Assembly: GCA_964496505.1 (NCBI GenBank)
Contig: CAZBZV010000031.1
Coordinates: 1 to 46,332 of the forward strand
Length of the DNA: 46,332 nucleotides
Direction of reading: 5' to 3'
Origin: JAABVY01 sp964496505
GTDB lineage: Bacteria; Zixibacteria; MSB-5A5; JAABVY01
The stretch's first letter is position 1. Each line of letters begins with the position of its first letter. Positions 35,067 to 43,103 of this stretch are shown in pieces. Position numbers and translations under genes: made by a program. The notes below the pieces were generated by a model, which saw nothing but the letters and a program-made list of their open reading frames with translations, was not told the DNA's origin and made no database searches.

Positions 35067-36158
35067 ATGCGTTTTATATATTCCGAATGGGACGACTCCC
35101 TTTTCCAGCAGCTTAAAAACATGAAGGACCTGATGTCGATTTTCAACTATCTTCTGCTTCAGGTCAACGGGGATGCGGAGATGGCTCTGAAGCTGATGCG
35201 CAAGCTGCAGAAGATGGGTGTGCTTCCCGAAGATTATAATCTCGAAGAGTTCGAGAAGAGTCTGGAGAAAAACAATATAGTCTCATGGGAGGGCGATAAT
35301 ATCTCCCTGACCAGAAAAGGAGAAAAGTCGCTTCGTCAGGACGCCTTCGATAGTATCTTCGAGCATCTTCGAAAATCGGGAGCCGGCGGCCATATCATAC
35401 CTCACGGCGGAGGTACTTCTGAAGAGGCCCTGCCGGAAAAACGCGAATATAAATTCGGTGATGAGTTCAGCAATATCGACTTCCAGAACTCTCTCATGAA
35501 TACTATAAAGCGTACCGGTTCGCTGGGCCTCAATATGGACGAAAAGGATCTCGAGGTTTATGATACTGAACAGATGACCAACTGCGCCACTGTTATGCTA
35601 ATAGATATCTCCCATTCCATGGTACTGTACGGCGAGGATAGAATTACTCCGGCCAAGCAGGTAGCGCTGGCATTTTCCGAGCTGATTCTTTCCAAATATC
35701 CCAAGGACAGCCTCAATATCGTCCTGTTTGGTGATTTCGCGCGCGAGGTCAAGGTCAAAGACCTTCCCTATATCGGGGTGGGGCCATATCATACTAATAC
35801 CAAAGCCGGTCTGGAAATGGCTCGAAATATTCTTCTCAAGAAGAAAAATGTGAATAAACAGATTTTCATGATTACCGACGGCAAGCCCTCGATGATAAAC
35901 CGCCGCAACGGTTCGATTTATAAAAATCCGGTCGGTCTCGATCCAATAATCGTAAACCGCACTTTGGACGAGGCGATTATTTGCCGCAAAAAACGCATTC
36001 CGATTACGACATTTATGATAACAGATGATCCTTATCTGCAGAAATTTGTGGCCAAACTGACCGAACTGAACCGCGGACGGGCCTACTTCGCATCTTCCCA
36101 GAATCTCGGGGATTATGTCTTCTGGGATTTCGTAAGTCGCAGGCGAAAAACAAAGTAA
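35067..36158 (+). CDS. von Willebrand factor A domain protein, partner of the MoxR ATPase
   Basis: A cytosolic protein without signal peptide or membrane helices. The N-terminal helical region (about 1-110) includes a wing-like LTRKGEKSLRQDAF. The VWA domain (about 172-350) has an intact metal-ion-dependent adhesion site: Asp180-x-Ser182-x-Ser184 in DISHSM, a threonine in GPYHTNTKAG, and ITDGKPS. AGGAG lies just before the ATG, inside the end of the ATPase gene, so translation is coupled. MoxR-VWA pairs are broadly associated with enzyme maturation and metal-centre insertion, but no client gene is adjacent here. A strong terminator follows at 36176. Confidence 0.88.
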   Translation: MRFIYSEWDDSLFQQLKNMKDLMSIFNYLLLQVNGDAEMALKLMRKLQKMGVLPEDYNLEEFEKSLEKNNIVSWEGDNISLTRKGEKSLRQDAFDSIFEHLRKSGAGGHIIPHGGGTSEEALPEKREYKFGDEFSNIDFQNSLMNTIKRTGSLGLNMDEKDLEVYDTEQMTNCATVMLIDISHSMVLYGEDRITPAKQVALAFSELILSKYPKDSLNIVLFGDFAREVKVKDLPYIGVGPYHTNTKAGLEMARNILLKKKNVNKQIFMITDGKPSMINRRNGSIYKNPVGLDPIIVNRTLDEAIICRKKRIPITTFMITDDPYLQKFVAKLTELNRGRAYFASSQNLGDYVFWDFVSRRRKTK

Positions 36159-36175
36159 GATAAAATTTCAGAAAT

Positions 36176-36216
36176 AAACCGGGATTGATGTAGCATTTAT
36201 TAATCCCGGTTTTTAT
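36176..36216 (+). terminator. Rho-independent terminator after the MoxR-VWA operon
   Basis: AAACCGGGATTGA (36176-36188) pairs over 13 bases (one G-T) with TTAATCCCGGTTT (36200-36212), with an 11-base loop. The T-run continues past the stem. Confidence 0.8.
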
Positions 36217-36419
36217 CATACCGTTCGCTCATATTCTCTCCCAATTTTCCGACAAATATATACAAAGCAGTCACCGTTTAATGTCGACCGCTCAATGCCA
36301 TTATTCCGGCAGCAGGATAAGTGTTGACATGCGGGGTCCCTGAGAGTATTTTAATATTGACCCCGTTTTGGGACTGCAAACAGTTAAGAAATACAGACCA
36401 TAAACCTCCGCGGGATAAT

Positions 36420-39011
36420 ATGAGAAAATTCGCCCCCATGTTTCTTGTATTGCTGCTGGCTGTTTTTGCGGTTGAGACCGCAGAGGCGCAGGGCTTGCCG
36501 AATACCGAGCATGACACCGCATTTCAGCCAACGCTGGTATATGAGGATTTTGATGATGGCGAACTGCCTTCCGGCTGGCAGATAATAGACGGTGGTGGCG
36601 ATGGCTATACATGGGATTTCGTAGACATAACCTATTTCGGATTATATGCGCCATTTGACGATACTGCCATGATTGTTAACTCTGGCGCCGCGACCACAGC
36701 GTTTATGGATGAGACTCTTCTGACCGCCTATTTCTATTGCCCCTCGGATGTTGATGTACATCTCAGTTTCTCAAACTACTTTGCCTGGGATAATAGTATA
36801 CCCGACGAAATTGCTGATGTTGATGTGCGCAATGGGGCAAATGGACAATGGTACAACGTTTTGCGCATGACCAATATGACTTATGGACCGAACATTCAGG
36901 ATTTTAACATTACCTCTCATATAGGAGATGGCGATTCGGTTCAAATACGCTTTCACTATTATTTTGCCCGCGATGATAGATGGTGGATGATCGATAACTT
37001 CAAGCTCTATTACGATTGTGAAGATCCCGATGGCGATAATATCTGCAGCCAGTTCGATAACTGCCCGGACAACTATAATCCCAATCAGATAGATTATGAT
37101 TCCGACGGCATCGGGTATGCCTGCGATACCTGTGTGGATACCGACGAGGACGGTTATGGCAATCCCGGTTTTCCTGTCAACCTATGCGATATAGACAACT
37201 GCCCCGATCTGCCGAATCCGGATCAGCTCGATTATGACGGGGACGGAGTTGGGGATGCCTGCGATCAGTGTACCGATACAGACGGCGACGGCTACGGCAA
37301 TCCCGGTTTCCCTAATAATACCTGCCCGCCGGACAACTGCCCCAATAATTTCAACCCGTATCAAACCGATGCGGACGGCGACGGCAGGGGAGATCAATGC
37401 GATTATTGCACCGATACCGACGGCGATAGTTTCGGCGATCCCGGCTTTCCCGCCAGTACCTGCATGCTCGACAATTGCCCGGATAATTATAATCCCTATC
37501 AATGGGACCGCGATGGCGATGATGTCGGCGACTCCTGCGACGACTGCACCGATACTGACGGCGACGGCTTCGGCAATCCAGGTTTCCCGGCCAATACATG
37601 CCAGACCGACAACTGTCCCGACATCATAAATCCAGAGCAGCTAGATGATGACTCCGATGGAATCGGCAATGAATGCGATAGCTGCACTGATCTGGACGGC
37701 GACGGCTACGGTAGTCCCGGTTATCCGAATAATGTCTGCGTAACGGATAACTGCCCCGATATATCCAATCCTGATCAAGCCGACGGCGATGATGACGGGC
37801 TGGGCGATTCCTGCGATGTTTGTACCGATTCTGACGAGGATGGCTATGGCGATCCCGGATATCCGGAAAATACATGCGAAATCGATAACTGTCCTGATAT
37901 TTCCAATCCGGATCAGGAAGATTTCGACCAGGATGGTATCGGTGACCTTTGTGATGAGTGCACCGACAGCGATAATGACGGCTACGGCGATCCCGGTTTT
38001 GCGGCCAATACATGTGAAGAAGATAACTGTCCGGATATATATAATCCCGGTCAGTCAGATGCCGATGCCGATGGACTGGGCGATTCCTGCGATGTATGTA
38101 CAGATACAGATAATGACGGCTATGGCGATCCGGGTTATCCCGCGAATACATGCCTAACCGATAACTGCCCTGATATTTCCAATCCGGATCAGGCGGATTC
38201 TGATGACGACGGTACTGGCGATCGTTGCGATATCTGTCCTTTTCATCCCGAAGATGACTGCTGTAATCCAATCGGCGAAAACGAGCCGCCTGTCATAGAT
38301 GTGTTTGCACCTATCGTTCTCGAGCCGGGCGATGAATTCAGTTATGAACCAAATGTGTCTGATCCCGATTGTGATGGCAGTGAACTTGAGATCGCTTTTA
38401 TCGATTATCCCTCGTGGTGCGAGGTCGAAGGCAGCTCTATCGGCGGAACGGCCGAATGCGATCATCAGGATACATCATTCACTGTAGTTGCTTCCGATGG
38501 CGATCTTGCGGATTCAGCGACTATAATAATCGAAATCGATCATTCCAATCAACCGCCGGTAATTGCCGATACGGTTACCCTGTTCTACATAAAAAACGGC
38601 CGCCAGGTCGTTTATTATCCGGCAATAGACGATCCCGACGATACCTTGCACACGATTCTCTACGAAAGCTATCCGTACTGGTGCACCATTGTCAACGACA
38701 GCCTTACAGGTACAGCACCAGATGAAAACAGGACTGATACGATTAATGTCACAGTTCAGGATTATTGCAGCTCGGATGGCTATGAATTTCAGGTCTCGGT
38801 TTATATTTGCGGCGATGCCAATGGTGATGATGTAATCAACGTCAGCGATGCGGTGTATCTGATCAATTTCATCTTTATCGGCGGGCAATCTCCCAAGCCG
38901 CTGATTGCGGGGGAATGCAATTGTGATACGAATGTCAATGTCTCTGATGCGGTCTATATCATAAACTACGTTTTCATCAGCGGTCCTTCGCCATGCCATG
39001 ACTGCCCATAA
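36420..39011 (+). CDS. Secreted thrombospondin type-3 repeat protein with Ig-like and dockerin-like C-terminal domains
   Basis: A signal peptide (MRKFAPMFLVLLLAVFAVETAEA) opens at ATG 36420; the frame upstream is open but lacks signal features. A jelly-roll-like domain follows (about 35-198, with SFSNYFAWD and RWWMIDNFKLYY). Then come nine calcium-binding thrombospondin type-3 repeats (about 200-607), two Ig/cadherin-like domains (about 620-800; PPVIDVFAP, PPVIADTV), and a C-terminal pair of dockerin-like repeats (GDANGDDVINVSDAVYLIN, NVSDAVYIINYVF). It is probably anchored on or released from the cell surface, and calcium-stabilised. There is no type IX sorting domain. The nearby minus-strand terminator (39009-39032) overlaps its stop codon. 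Confidence 0.88.
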   Translation: MRKFAPMFLVLLLAVFAVETAEAQGLPNTEHDTAFQPTLVYEDFDDGELPSGWQIIDGGGDGYTWDFVDITYFGLYAPFDDTAMIVNSGAATTAFMDETLLTAYFYCPSDVDVHLSFSNYFAWDNSIPDEIADVDVRNGANGQWYNVLRMTNMTYGPNIQDFNITSHIGDGDSVQIRFHYYFARDDRWWMIDNFKLYYDCEDPDGDNICSQFDNCPDNYNPNQIDYDSDGIGYACDTCVDTDEDGYGNPGFPVNLCDIDNCPDLPNPDQLDYDGDGVGDACDQCTDTDGDGYGNPGFPNNTCPPDNCPNNFNPYQTDADGDGRGDQCDYCTDTDGDSFGDPGFPASTCMLDNCPDNYNPYQWDRDGDDVGDSCDDCTDTDGDGFGNPGFPANTCQTDNCPDIINPEQLDDDSDGIGNECDSCTDLDGDGYGSPGYPNNVCVTDNCPDISNPDQADGDDDGLGDSCDVCTDSDEDGYGDPGYPENTCEIDNCPDISNPDQEDFDQDGIGDLCDECTDSDNDGYGDPGFAANTCEEDNCPDIYNPGQSDADADGLGDSCDVCTDTDNDGYGDPGYPANTCLTDNCPDISNPDQADSDDDGTGDRCDICPFHPEDDCCNPIGENEPPVIDVFAPIVLEPGDEFSYEPNVSDPDCDGSELEIAFIDYPSWCEVEGSSIGGTAECDHQDTSFTVVASDGDLADSATIIIEIDHSNQPPVIADTVTLFYIKNGRQVVYYPAIDDPDDTLHTILYESYPYWCTIVNDSLTGTAPDENRTDTINVTVQDYCSSDGYEFQVSVYICGDANGDDVINVSDAVYLINFIFIGGQSPKPLIAGECNCDTNVNVSDAVYIINYVFISGPSPCHDCP
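37137..38240 (+). repeat. Eight in-frame 138-base repeats (46-residue thrombospondin type-3 units)
   Basis: Units begin at 37137, 37275, 37413, 37551, 37689, 37827, 37965 and 38103, exactly 138 bases apart with no insertion or deletion. A shorter unit precedes them from about 37021. Each reads roughly DTDGDGYGNPGFPxNTC, then xxDNCPDxxNPxQ, then xDxDGxGDxCDxCT. DNA copies have diverged at many third positions, so the repeat is old rather than recent. Confidence 0.9.
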
Positions 39012-39032
39012 AAAAATCCGCCTTTAGCGGAT
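39009..39032 (-). terminator. Terminator of the minus-strand barrel operon
   Basis: On the minus strand ATCCGC-TAAAG-GCGGAT is followed by a run of seven T. On the plus strand the stem overlaps the stop of the repeat protein but has no T-run after it, so it serves the minus-strand genes. Confidence 0.75.
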
Positions 39033-39058
39033 CAATAATCAAAAATTTTCTCGATAAT

Positions 39059-40144
39059 TTACATCCTTAGAGTCAGGCCGACTATTACCGAAAATGTTGA
39101 GTAGTCATACAGTCTGTTTGACGAGGTGTTATTGATTATATCGAGCTGTATACTCGGTTCGAGATAGGGCCCCGATCTCGAAGGCATGGGCCAGCTTAAG
39201 CCAAGGTAGTACCTGCTATAATCATCCTCGCGGGGAATAATACGGTCGGGGAACTCCAGAGTGCGGAGCATTCGCTTATTCCAGTACCCAAAACCTCCGG
39301 TGATAATCATTTTGGGAATATGATAGCTCTTGAAATTAAGAGTAACCGAATTACCGTCCCATACAGAGCCCCAGGGCGATAGGAAGCCGGTCGCATAGCT
39401 GTATACAATCGGATCTTCATAATCCACGAATGAGAGATAGGTGTATGTGATATTCATCCCCAGTTTTCTTCCCAGCGGACGGGAGAACCTCGGCGAGATA
39501 TAAAAGGACCTCAGATCGCCATCGATTTCTTCCAAAACCTGAGGGTAGGCCAATACTCCCTCCTCCTCAATAGAAATAAAATCCGCAAATGTGTAACCGG
39601 TTTCGATATCGAGGCTGTTCGAACCCAGGAAGGTCAGATTGATCCCTCCCGTGATCCCGTAGACCTCTTTGTCAGCCTCCTCTGAATTTTTAAACAGGGT
39701 ATTTTCGTATGTTATACCGGCCCTGATTTGAGCGACTGGAGTCAGCTTGTAGGAAACAGATGCCATCCCCCCATAAGTGTCTGTATTATATATGCTGAAC
39801 GCTTCCCTGTAAGAGCGGTTTTCATAGGATGCATTGAAATAGACCACGACGGGAGATTCCGCAGAGGTGGGGATAGCTGTGAGCTCGGCGCCGCTCATCA
39901 AATTTCCCAGAGCGATAAGCTCGGAATAATAACTGTATTCGCTTTTTAAATTAAGCTCAACCTGAGGGATTGGGTAATACCTGAGAACGGCATTTGTGGA
40001 GGAATACGAATCTGATAATTCTGATGAATCGCTGATAATATTGTTGGTGAAGCTTTCACTGAATTTGATTTCAAAGCCAAAATCGGCCGAAGCCGGAATA
40101 GAAAAGAAAAATATGATCAGGATTCCAATTATTAGCGAACGCAT
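39059..40144 (-). CDS. Outer-membrane beta-barrel protein of unknown family
   Basis: Signal peptide (MRSLIIGILIIFFFSIPASA) followed by strands of alternating polar and aromatic residues throughout (for example VELNLKSEYSYYSEL, IRAGITYENTLF, LGMNITYTYLSF), ending in VIVGLTLRM. No loop motif allows a family assignment. The overall look is of a 14-16 strand outer-membrane barrel of the type annotated as outer membrane beta-barrel or DUF560-like. It is 15 bases downstream of the small cysteine-tailed protein, with which it forms a two-gene operon ended by the terminator at 39009. Confidence 0.65.
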   Translation of the reverse strand: MRSLIIGILIIFFFSIPASADFGFEIKFSESFTNNIISDSSELSDSYSSTNAVLRYYPIPQVELNLKSEYSYYSELIALGNLMSGAELTAIPTSAESPVVVYFNASYENRSYREAFSIYNTDTYGGMASVSYKLTPVAQIRAGITYENTLFKNSEEADKEVYGITGGINLTFLGSNSLDIETGYTFADFISIEEEGVLAYPQVLEEIDGDLRSFYISPRFSRPLGRKLGMNITYTYLSFVDYEDPIVYSYATGFLSPWGSVWDGNSVTLNFKSYHIPKMIITGGFGYWNKRMLRTLEFPDRIIPREDDYSRYYLGLSWPMPSRSGPYLEPSIQLDIINNTSSNRLYDYSTFSVIVGLTLRM

Positions 40145-40159
40145 GGTTGAAAATTAATA

Positions 40160-40597
40160 TTAATGACACACTCCGCCGGCGCATCCGGATACGGCGCCCA
40201 GACCGATTCCGTTGCCCGGACCAAAATCCGATCCGGCCTCGAAACCGCCACGGCAGCATGATTGTGCACGGGTTAAAAACTCCAGTTTACCGAAAATCTC
40301 AGAATTGGATAATAAGCTGTTCAGGTCAAATCCGCCCAGGCTCTCGATAGGTTTGAATTGACTATCGGAACTGGCAAGCAGGCCTTCATTTTCATTTAAA
40401 TTTTTATCATCTTCGGCTGTATCGGGAATGCTATTATTATCCTCGTCTGGAATGTTGTCGTTAAAGCCGTCGCCGTCAAGATCGACAAAAACCTCTTCCG
40501 ATTCGACGTTGTCCTCGGCATGCAAAACGGAGCCGCCAAAACCGGAAATAGCAAATATCATAAATATAGATGTGCATAATATTGAGGCAGTTCTCAT
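40160..40597 (-). CDS. Small secreted protein with calcium-loop-like motif and Cys/Gly-rich C-terminal tail
   Basis: I do not recognise a family. A 145-residue protein with a signal peptide (about 1-27), an acidic stretch DLDGDGFNDNIPDED that resembles one calcium-binding thrombospondin/dockerin loop, and a helical middle (LGGFDLNSLLSNSEIFGKL). The tail is glycine-rich and contains CC, C and a terminal CH. The ribosome-binding site GGGAGG lies before the ATG on the minus strand. It is first in a two-gene unit with the barrel protein, so it may be a surface or periplasmic partner of that barrel. Confidence 0.7.
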   Translation of the reverse strand: MRTASILCTSIFMIFAISGFGGSVLHAEDNVESEEVFVDLDGDGFNDNIPDEDNNSIPDTAEDDKNLNENEGLLASSDSQFKPIESLGGFDLNSLLSNSEIFGKLEFLTRAQSCCRGGFEAGSDFGPGNGIGLGAVSGCAGGVCH

Positions 40598-40878
40598 GGG
40601 GACCTCCCGGCAAATAACTCAAAAAAACTATCACCCATTATACGCCTGTAATATACTGATTTAATTGAAGTTTATCAAGTAAATAAACATTTCAGTTCGT
40701 ATTATAAGCAAAGCTTTTGCGGCTCATTTCCATTTAAATAACAGTTTAATTGGCTTTTCATTTTATTTTTGCAGAAAAAATATGTTGTCAAATTTCAATT
40801 ATTACTTAAATTATAATGATTACTGACCTATCACCCTATGAATGCAAACTTACTGCTTATACATAGGAGGAACAAATT

Positions 40879-41496
40879 ATGCACCCAGCCCCCAAACGCA
40901 TTTCATGTTTGAGGTGTGTGCTTGTTGCTCTGCTTTCGATTTTCGTGTTTCTTACCGGTTCCGCAATTGCGGATGAATTCCCAGGCGCTACCAGACTTGA
41001 TGATGTCGGTCTTGGTATTTCGGGCCGGCCCGCACAGGCGCCGAATATCGGTGGAGAACAGGTTAAAATTGGAGCAGACGGCCGAGCGCCTTATTTCTGT
41101 CAATTGAAAGTCTATGTGGTCGAACCGGTGTCACGTTACAGAGATTCAGAAGGCCACAACTATGAATTCGGGTTTCTCGATTTCGCAATCGACACCGCCC
41201 TGAATCTGGAGTACCAGGTTCCCTTTAATAAGACGGTTTCATGGGAGCCGGCTCTGAACGGCATTGATGATCCTATATATTCAGACAATATCAAGGTAAT
41301 TGCCGTGTTATTCAACCATATGGAGGGTTTTCCGCAATACAGTTATATCCAGCCAGGATACCCGGTGGATGACCCCTTTATAGCTTATCATGCAGATGCC
41401 AGCGCGGCCGCCGAACCGGGTGAAACCGGCTATAATGAGGTCGCGGGAGGATATACGCATACCGTATTTCTTGAGGAAGCTACATGGGACGGCTGA
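40879..41496 (+). CDS. Secreted dockerin-family protein, part before the in-frame TGA
   Basis: Signal peptide (about 14-33: VLVALLSIFVFLTGSAIADE) and an unrecognised domain (FCQLKVYVVEP, YEFGFLDFAIDTALNL, IKVIAVLFNHMEGF). The AGGAGG ribosome-binding site is at 40864-40869. The frame then meets TGA at 41494-41496 but stays open, in the same frame, through 42348. Read together the gene encodes 489 residues plus the recoded position. Conventional annotation would stop here, giving 205 residues. The downstream half carries all domains expected at the end of such a protein, so this is most likely one gene, either recoded or recently broken. Confidence 0.8.
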   Translation: MHPAPKRISCLRCVLVALLSIFVFLTGSAIADEFPGATRLDDVGLGISGRPAQAPNIGGEQVKIGADGRAPYFCQLKVYVVEPVSRYRDSEGHNYEFGFLDFAIDTALNLEYQVPFNKTVSWEPALNGIDDPIYSDNIKVIAVLFNHMEGFPQYSYIQPGYPVDDPFIAYHADASAAAEPGETGYNEVAGGYTHTVFLEEATWDG

Positions 41497-41527
41497 CCGT
41501 CCTGCCCTGGAACGCGGTCTGCGTTAG
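41494..41527 (+). promoter_or_regulatory. In-frame TGA followed by a SECIS-like hairpin (candidate)
   Basis: After TGA (41494-41496), AACGC (41511-41515) pairs perfectly with GCGTT (41521-41525) around the loop GGTCT. CT at 41507-41508 can pair with AG at 41526-41527 across a two-base GG bulge. The loop begins 19 bases after the TGA with two guanines, matching the general bacterial SECIS rule. GGTCTGC also matches the loop and stem base of E. coli fdhF as I remember it. Confidence 0.4.
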
Positions 41528-42348
41528 ATGCAATTTATGGCCTGGGAACCTATAACTTTCATTATGCTGCCCTTTGCGCCGGTGAACCAAACGTTCAGCC
41601 AAGGCGAGATTCATTGAATAATGTCAGTGTTCCCACGGTTTATTTTGACGGTGGTGATACGGTTTTTGTAGGCGGATACTCTAATCCGAATTACTATACC
41701 ACTCTTATGGATATAGTCGGAGTCAGGCAGGTTCCGGAAATCGACCTCTCCGTATCGTTAACATTCAATTCCAAAGGTACGATAACAGTCGATGTCTCTG
41801 CAACTTTGAATACCTTTATAAATCTGGAGCCGGAGAAGCCTTCTGTGCCCTCGGGCGAAACTGCCGGCCTTTTGATGACAGAATATACCTATACCACAAG
41901 CACAACAGATGTCGAAGGGCAGCAGTTGTGGTACAGGTGGGATTGGGATGACGGTGATACCAGCGATTGGATAGGGCCTTACGCCTCAGGTGCGGAAGCC
42001 TCCGCTTCCCATAGCTGGTCAGTGGCGGATACCTATCGAATCAAGGTTCAGGCCAAAGATGAGTATGATGCAGAAAGTGAATGGTCAGGCCTCTTGTGGG
42101 CCTATTTCCAAGGTCTGCCCTATATCTGCGGAGATGCTAATTCCGATGAGGGTGTCAATGTTTCCGATGCTGTCTGGATCATTAACTATGTCTTCATTGG
42201 TGGAGAGCCTCCCGATCCATTAATTTCGGGAGATGCCAACTGCGATGGCAGCGTCAATGTCTCCGATGCGGTCTGGGTTATCAATTATGTCTTCATTGGA
42301 GGATTTGAACCTTGTGATACCGATGGAAACGGCGAAACCGATTGTTAG
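41497..42348 (+). CDS. Secreted dockerin-family protein, part after the in-frame TGA (PKD-like and dockerin-like domains)
   Basis: Continuation of the frame beginning at 40879, with no further stop for 284 codons. A gene finder would call 41614 (TTG) as a start, but no ribosome-binding site is there and the protein would lack a signal peptide. Contents are GLGTYNFHYAALCAGEPN and a strand-rich region. A PKD-like domain follows (WYRWDWDDGDTSDWIGPY, ASHSWSVADTYRIKVQAKD). It ends with two dockerin-like repeats (GDANSDEGVNVSDAVWIIN, GDANCDGSVNVSDAVWVIN) and CDTDGNGETDC. The domain set matches other secreted proteins of this lineage. A strong terminator follows at 42374. Confidence 0.75.
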   Translation, partial: PSCPGTRSALDAIYGLGTYNFHYAALCAGEPNVQPRRDSLNNVSVPTVYFDGGDTVFVGGYSNPNYYTTLMDIVGVRQVPEIDLSVSLTFNSKGTITVDVSATLNTFINLEPEKPSVPSGETAGLLMTEYTYTTSTTDVEGQQLWYRWDWDDGDTSDWIGPYASGAEASASHSWSVADTYRIKVQAKDEYDAESEWSGLLWAYFQGLPYICGDANSDEGVNVSDAVWIINYVFIGGEPPDPLISGDANCDGSVNVSDAVWVINYVFIGGFEPCDTDGNGETDC

Positions 42349-42373
42349 TAATGGCCTTAATATGATATTAAAA

Positions 42374-42402
42374 GCCGTCCGGGAAACCGGGCGGCTTTTT
42401 TT
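42374..42402 (+). terminator. Rho-independent terminator after the dockerin-family gene
   Basis: GCCGTCCGG and CCGGGCGGC form a nine-base stem (one G-T) closed by a GAAA tetraloop and followed by seven T. Confidence 0.92.
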
Positions 42403-42621
42403 GCAGTCTATATTTCAGGCGCCTTCTGCATTGAATTAAGTAGCAAGCGGAACTGCAAAGAATTTTGTGTAAATTCGAGTTTCAAGACTTAACCCTTAGT
42501 TCATGTTCATTCTCATAACCTGAGTGAAGAGTATTCTCTAACAACTGTTTTTATCCCTAAAATATCCATTGACATCATCGACGCCATTATCTATAAGCGA
42601 TTTTGCTAACCGGAGTAATTT

Positions 42622-43002
42622 ATGAAAACATCAAAACAAAAGCTGACCGAAAAGCAGAAGAAGCGGATTGATCTTTCCGGGATGTTCTATCCTTTGGAAC
42701 GCAAATACGAACGCCGCTGGGCCAAATTGTTCAATTCAGGTTTTAAGGATATCGCTGAGGGGTTCAGAGAACTTGCGGAAGATAAAAAGTATAATCAAAC
42801 GGAAAAGTCGAAGAACATGATCCTGTGGCATGATCCCAGGGACTCCATTGTAGAATGCATGTTTTATTTTATCGACGATCCCACCGACCTCGACAGAGTT
42901 TTGAACCTTTACAAAACGATTAAAAAGCATCAGCCGTTATTTGCTTATGCAATTGTCCATCAATGGAAGGACGGCGAAAATTGCGAGATAGGAAAATTCT
43001 AA
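42622..43002 (+). CDS. Hypothetical cytosolic protein
   Basis: 126 residues, basic N-terminus (KTSKQKLTEKQKKRIDL), no signal peptide or membrane segment, and no domain that I recognise. It contains aromatic/charged helices (LERKYERRWAKLFNSGF) and a WHDPRDSIVECMFYFIDDP stretch. GGAG lies about ten bases before the ATG. It is the first of three small genes between two terminator-like regions and is lower in GC than the flanking operons. Confidence 0.65.
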   Translation: MKTSKQKLTEKQKKRIDLSGMFYPLERKYERRWAKLFNSGFKDIAEGFRELAEDKKYNQTEKSKNMILWHDPRDSIVECMFYFIDDPTDLDRVLNLYKTIKKHQPLFAYAIVHQWKDGENCEIGKF

Positions 43003-43103
43003 ATATTTTATGCCTCTAATTTCAAATCCCATTGTATAATAGAATTAAACGCACATTATTAAAATAGAGATGAATAAGAAACCACTCGCAGGGAGAAGGG
43101 GAG

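Noticed and set aside
36321..36419. Longer N-terminus for the thrombospondin-repeat protein
   Set aside because: It would bury the clear signal peptide behind 33 residues; the ATG at 36420 places it at the N-terminus.
37182..38271. Long minus-strand and alternate-frame open frames across the thrombospondin repeats
   Set aside because: They arise from the repetitive GAT/GGC-rich codons and encode low-complexity basic peptides without starts or ribosome-binding sites.
40160..40180. CX4CH at the C-terminus of the small secreted protein as a c-type haem site
   Set aside because: The His is the last residue, there is no distal ligand context, and CX4CH is a rare variant; a haem site is not supported.
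41494..41496. TGA read as tryptophan or glycine through an altered genetic code
   Set aside because: TGA ends many intact genes here (for example at 7027-7029, 8277-8279 and 13786-13788), so the standard code applies.
41480..41620. A frameshift joining two dockerin-protein fragments
   Set aside because: Both parts are in the same frame; only a single stop codon separates them.
36420..42348. Type IX secretion C-terminal domains on the secreted proteins
   Set aside because: Both proteins end in dockerin-like repeats, not the conserved Ig-like sorting domain with its G-x-Y and K-rich end.
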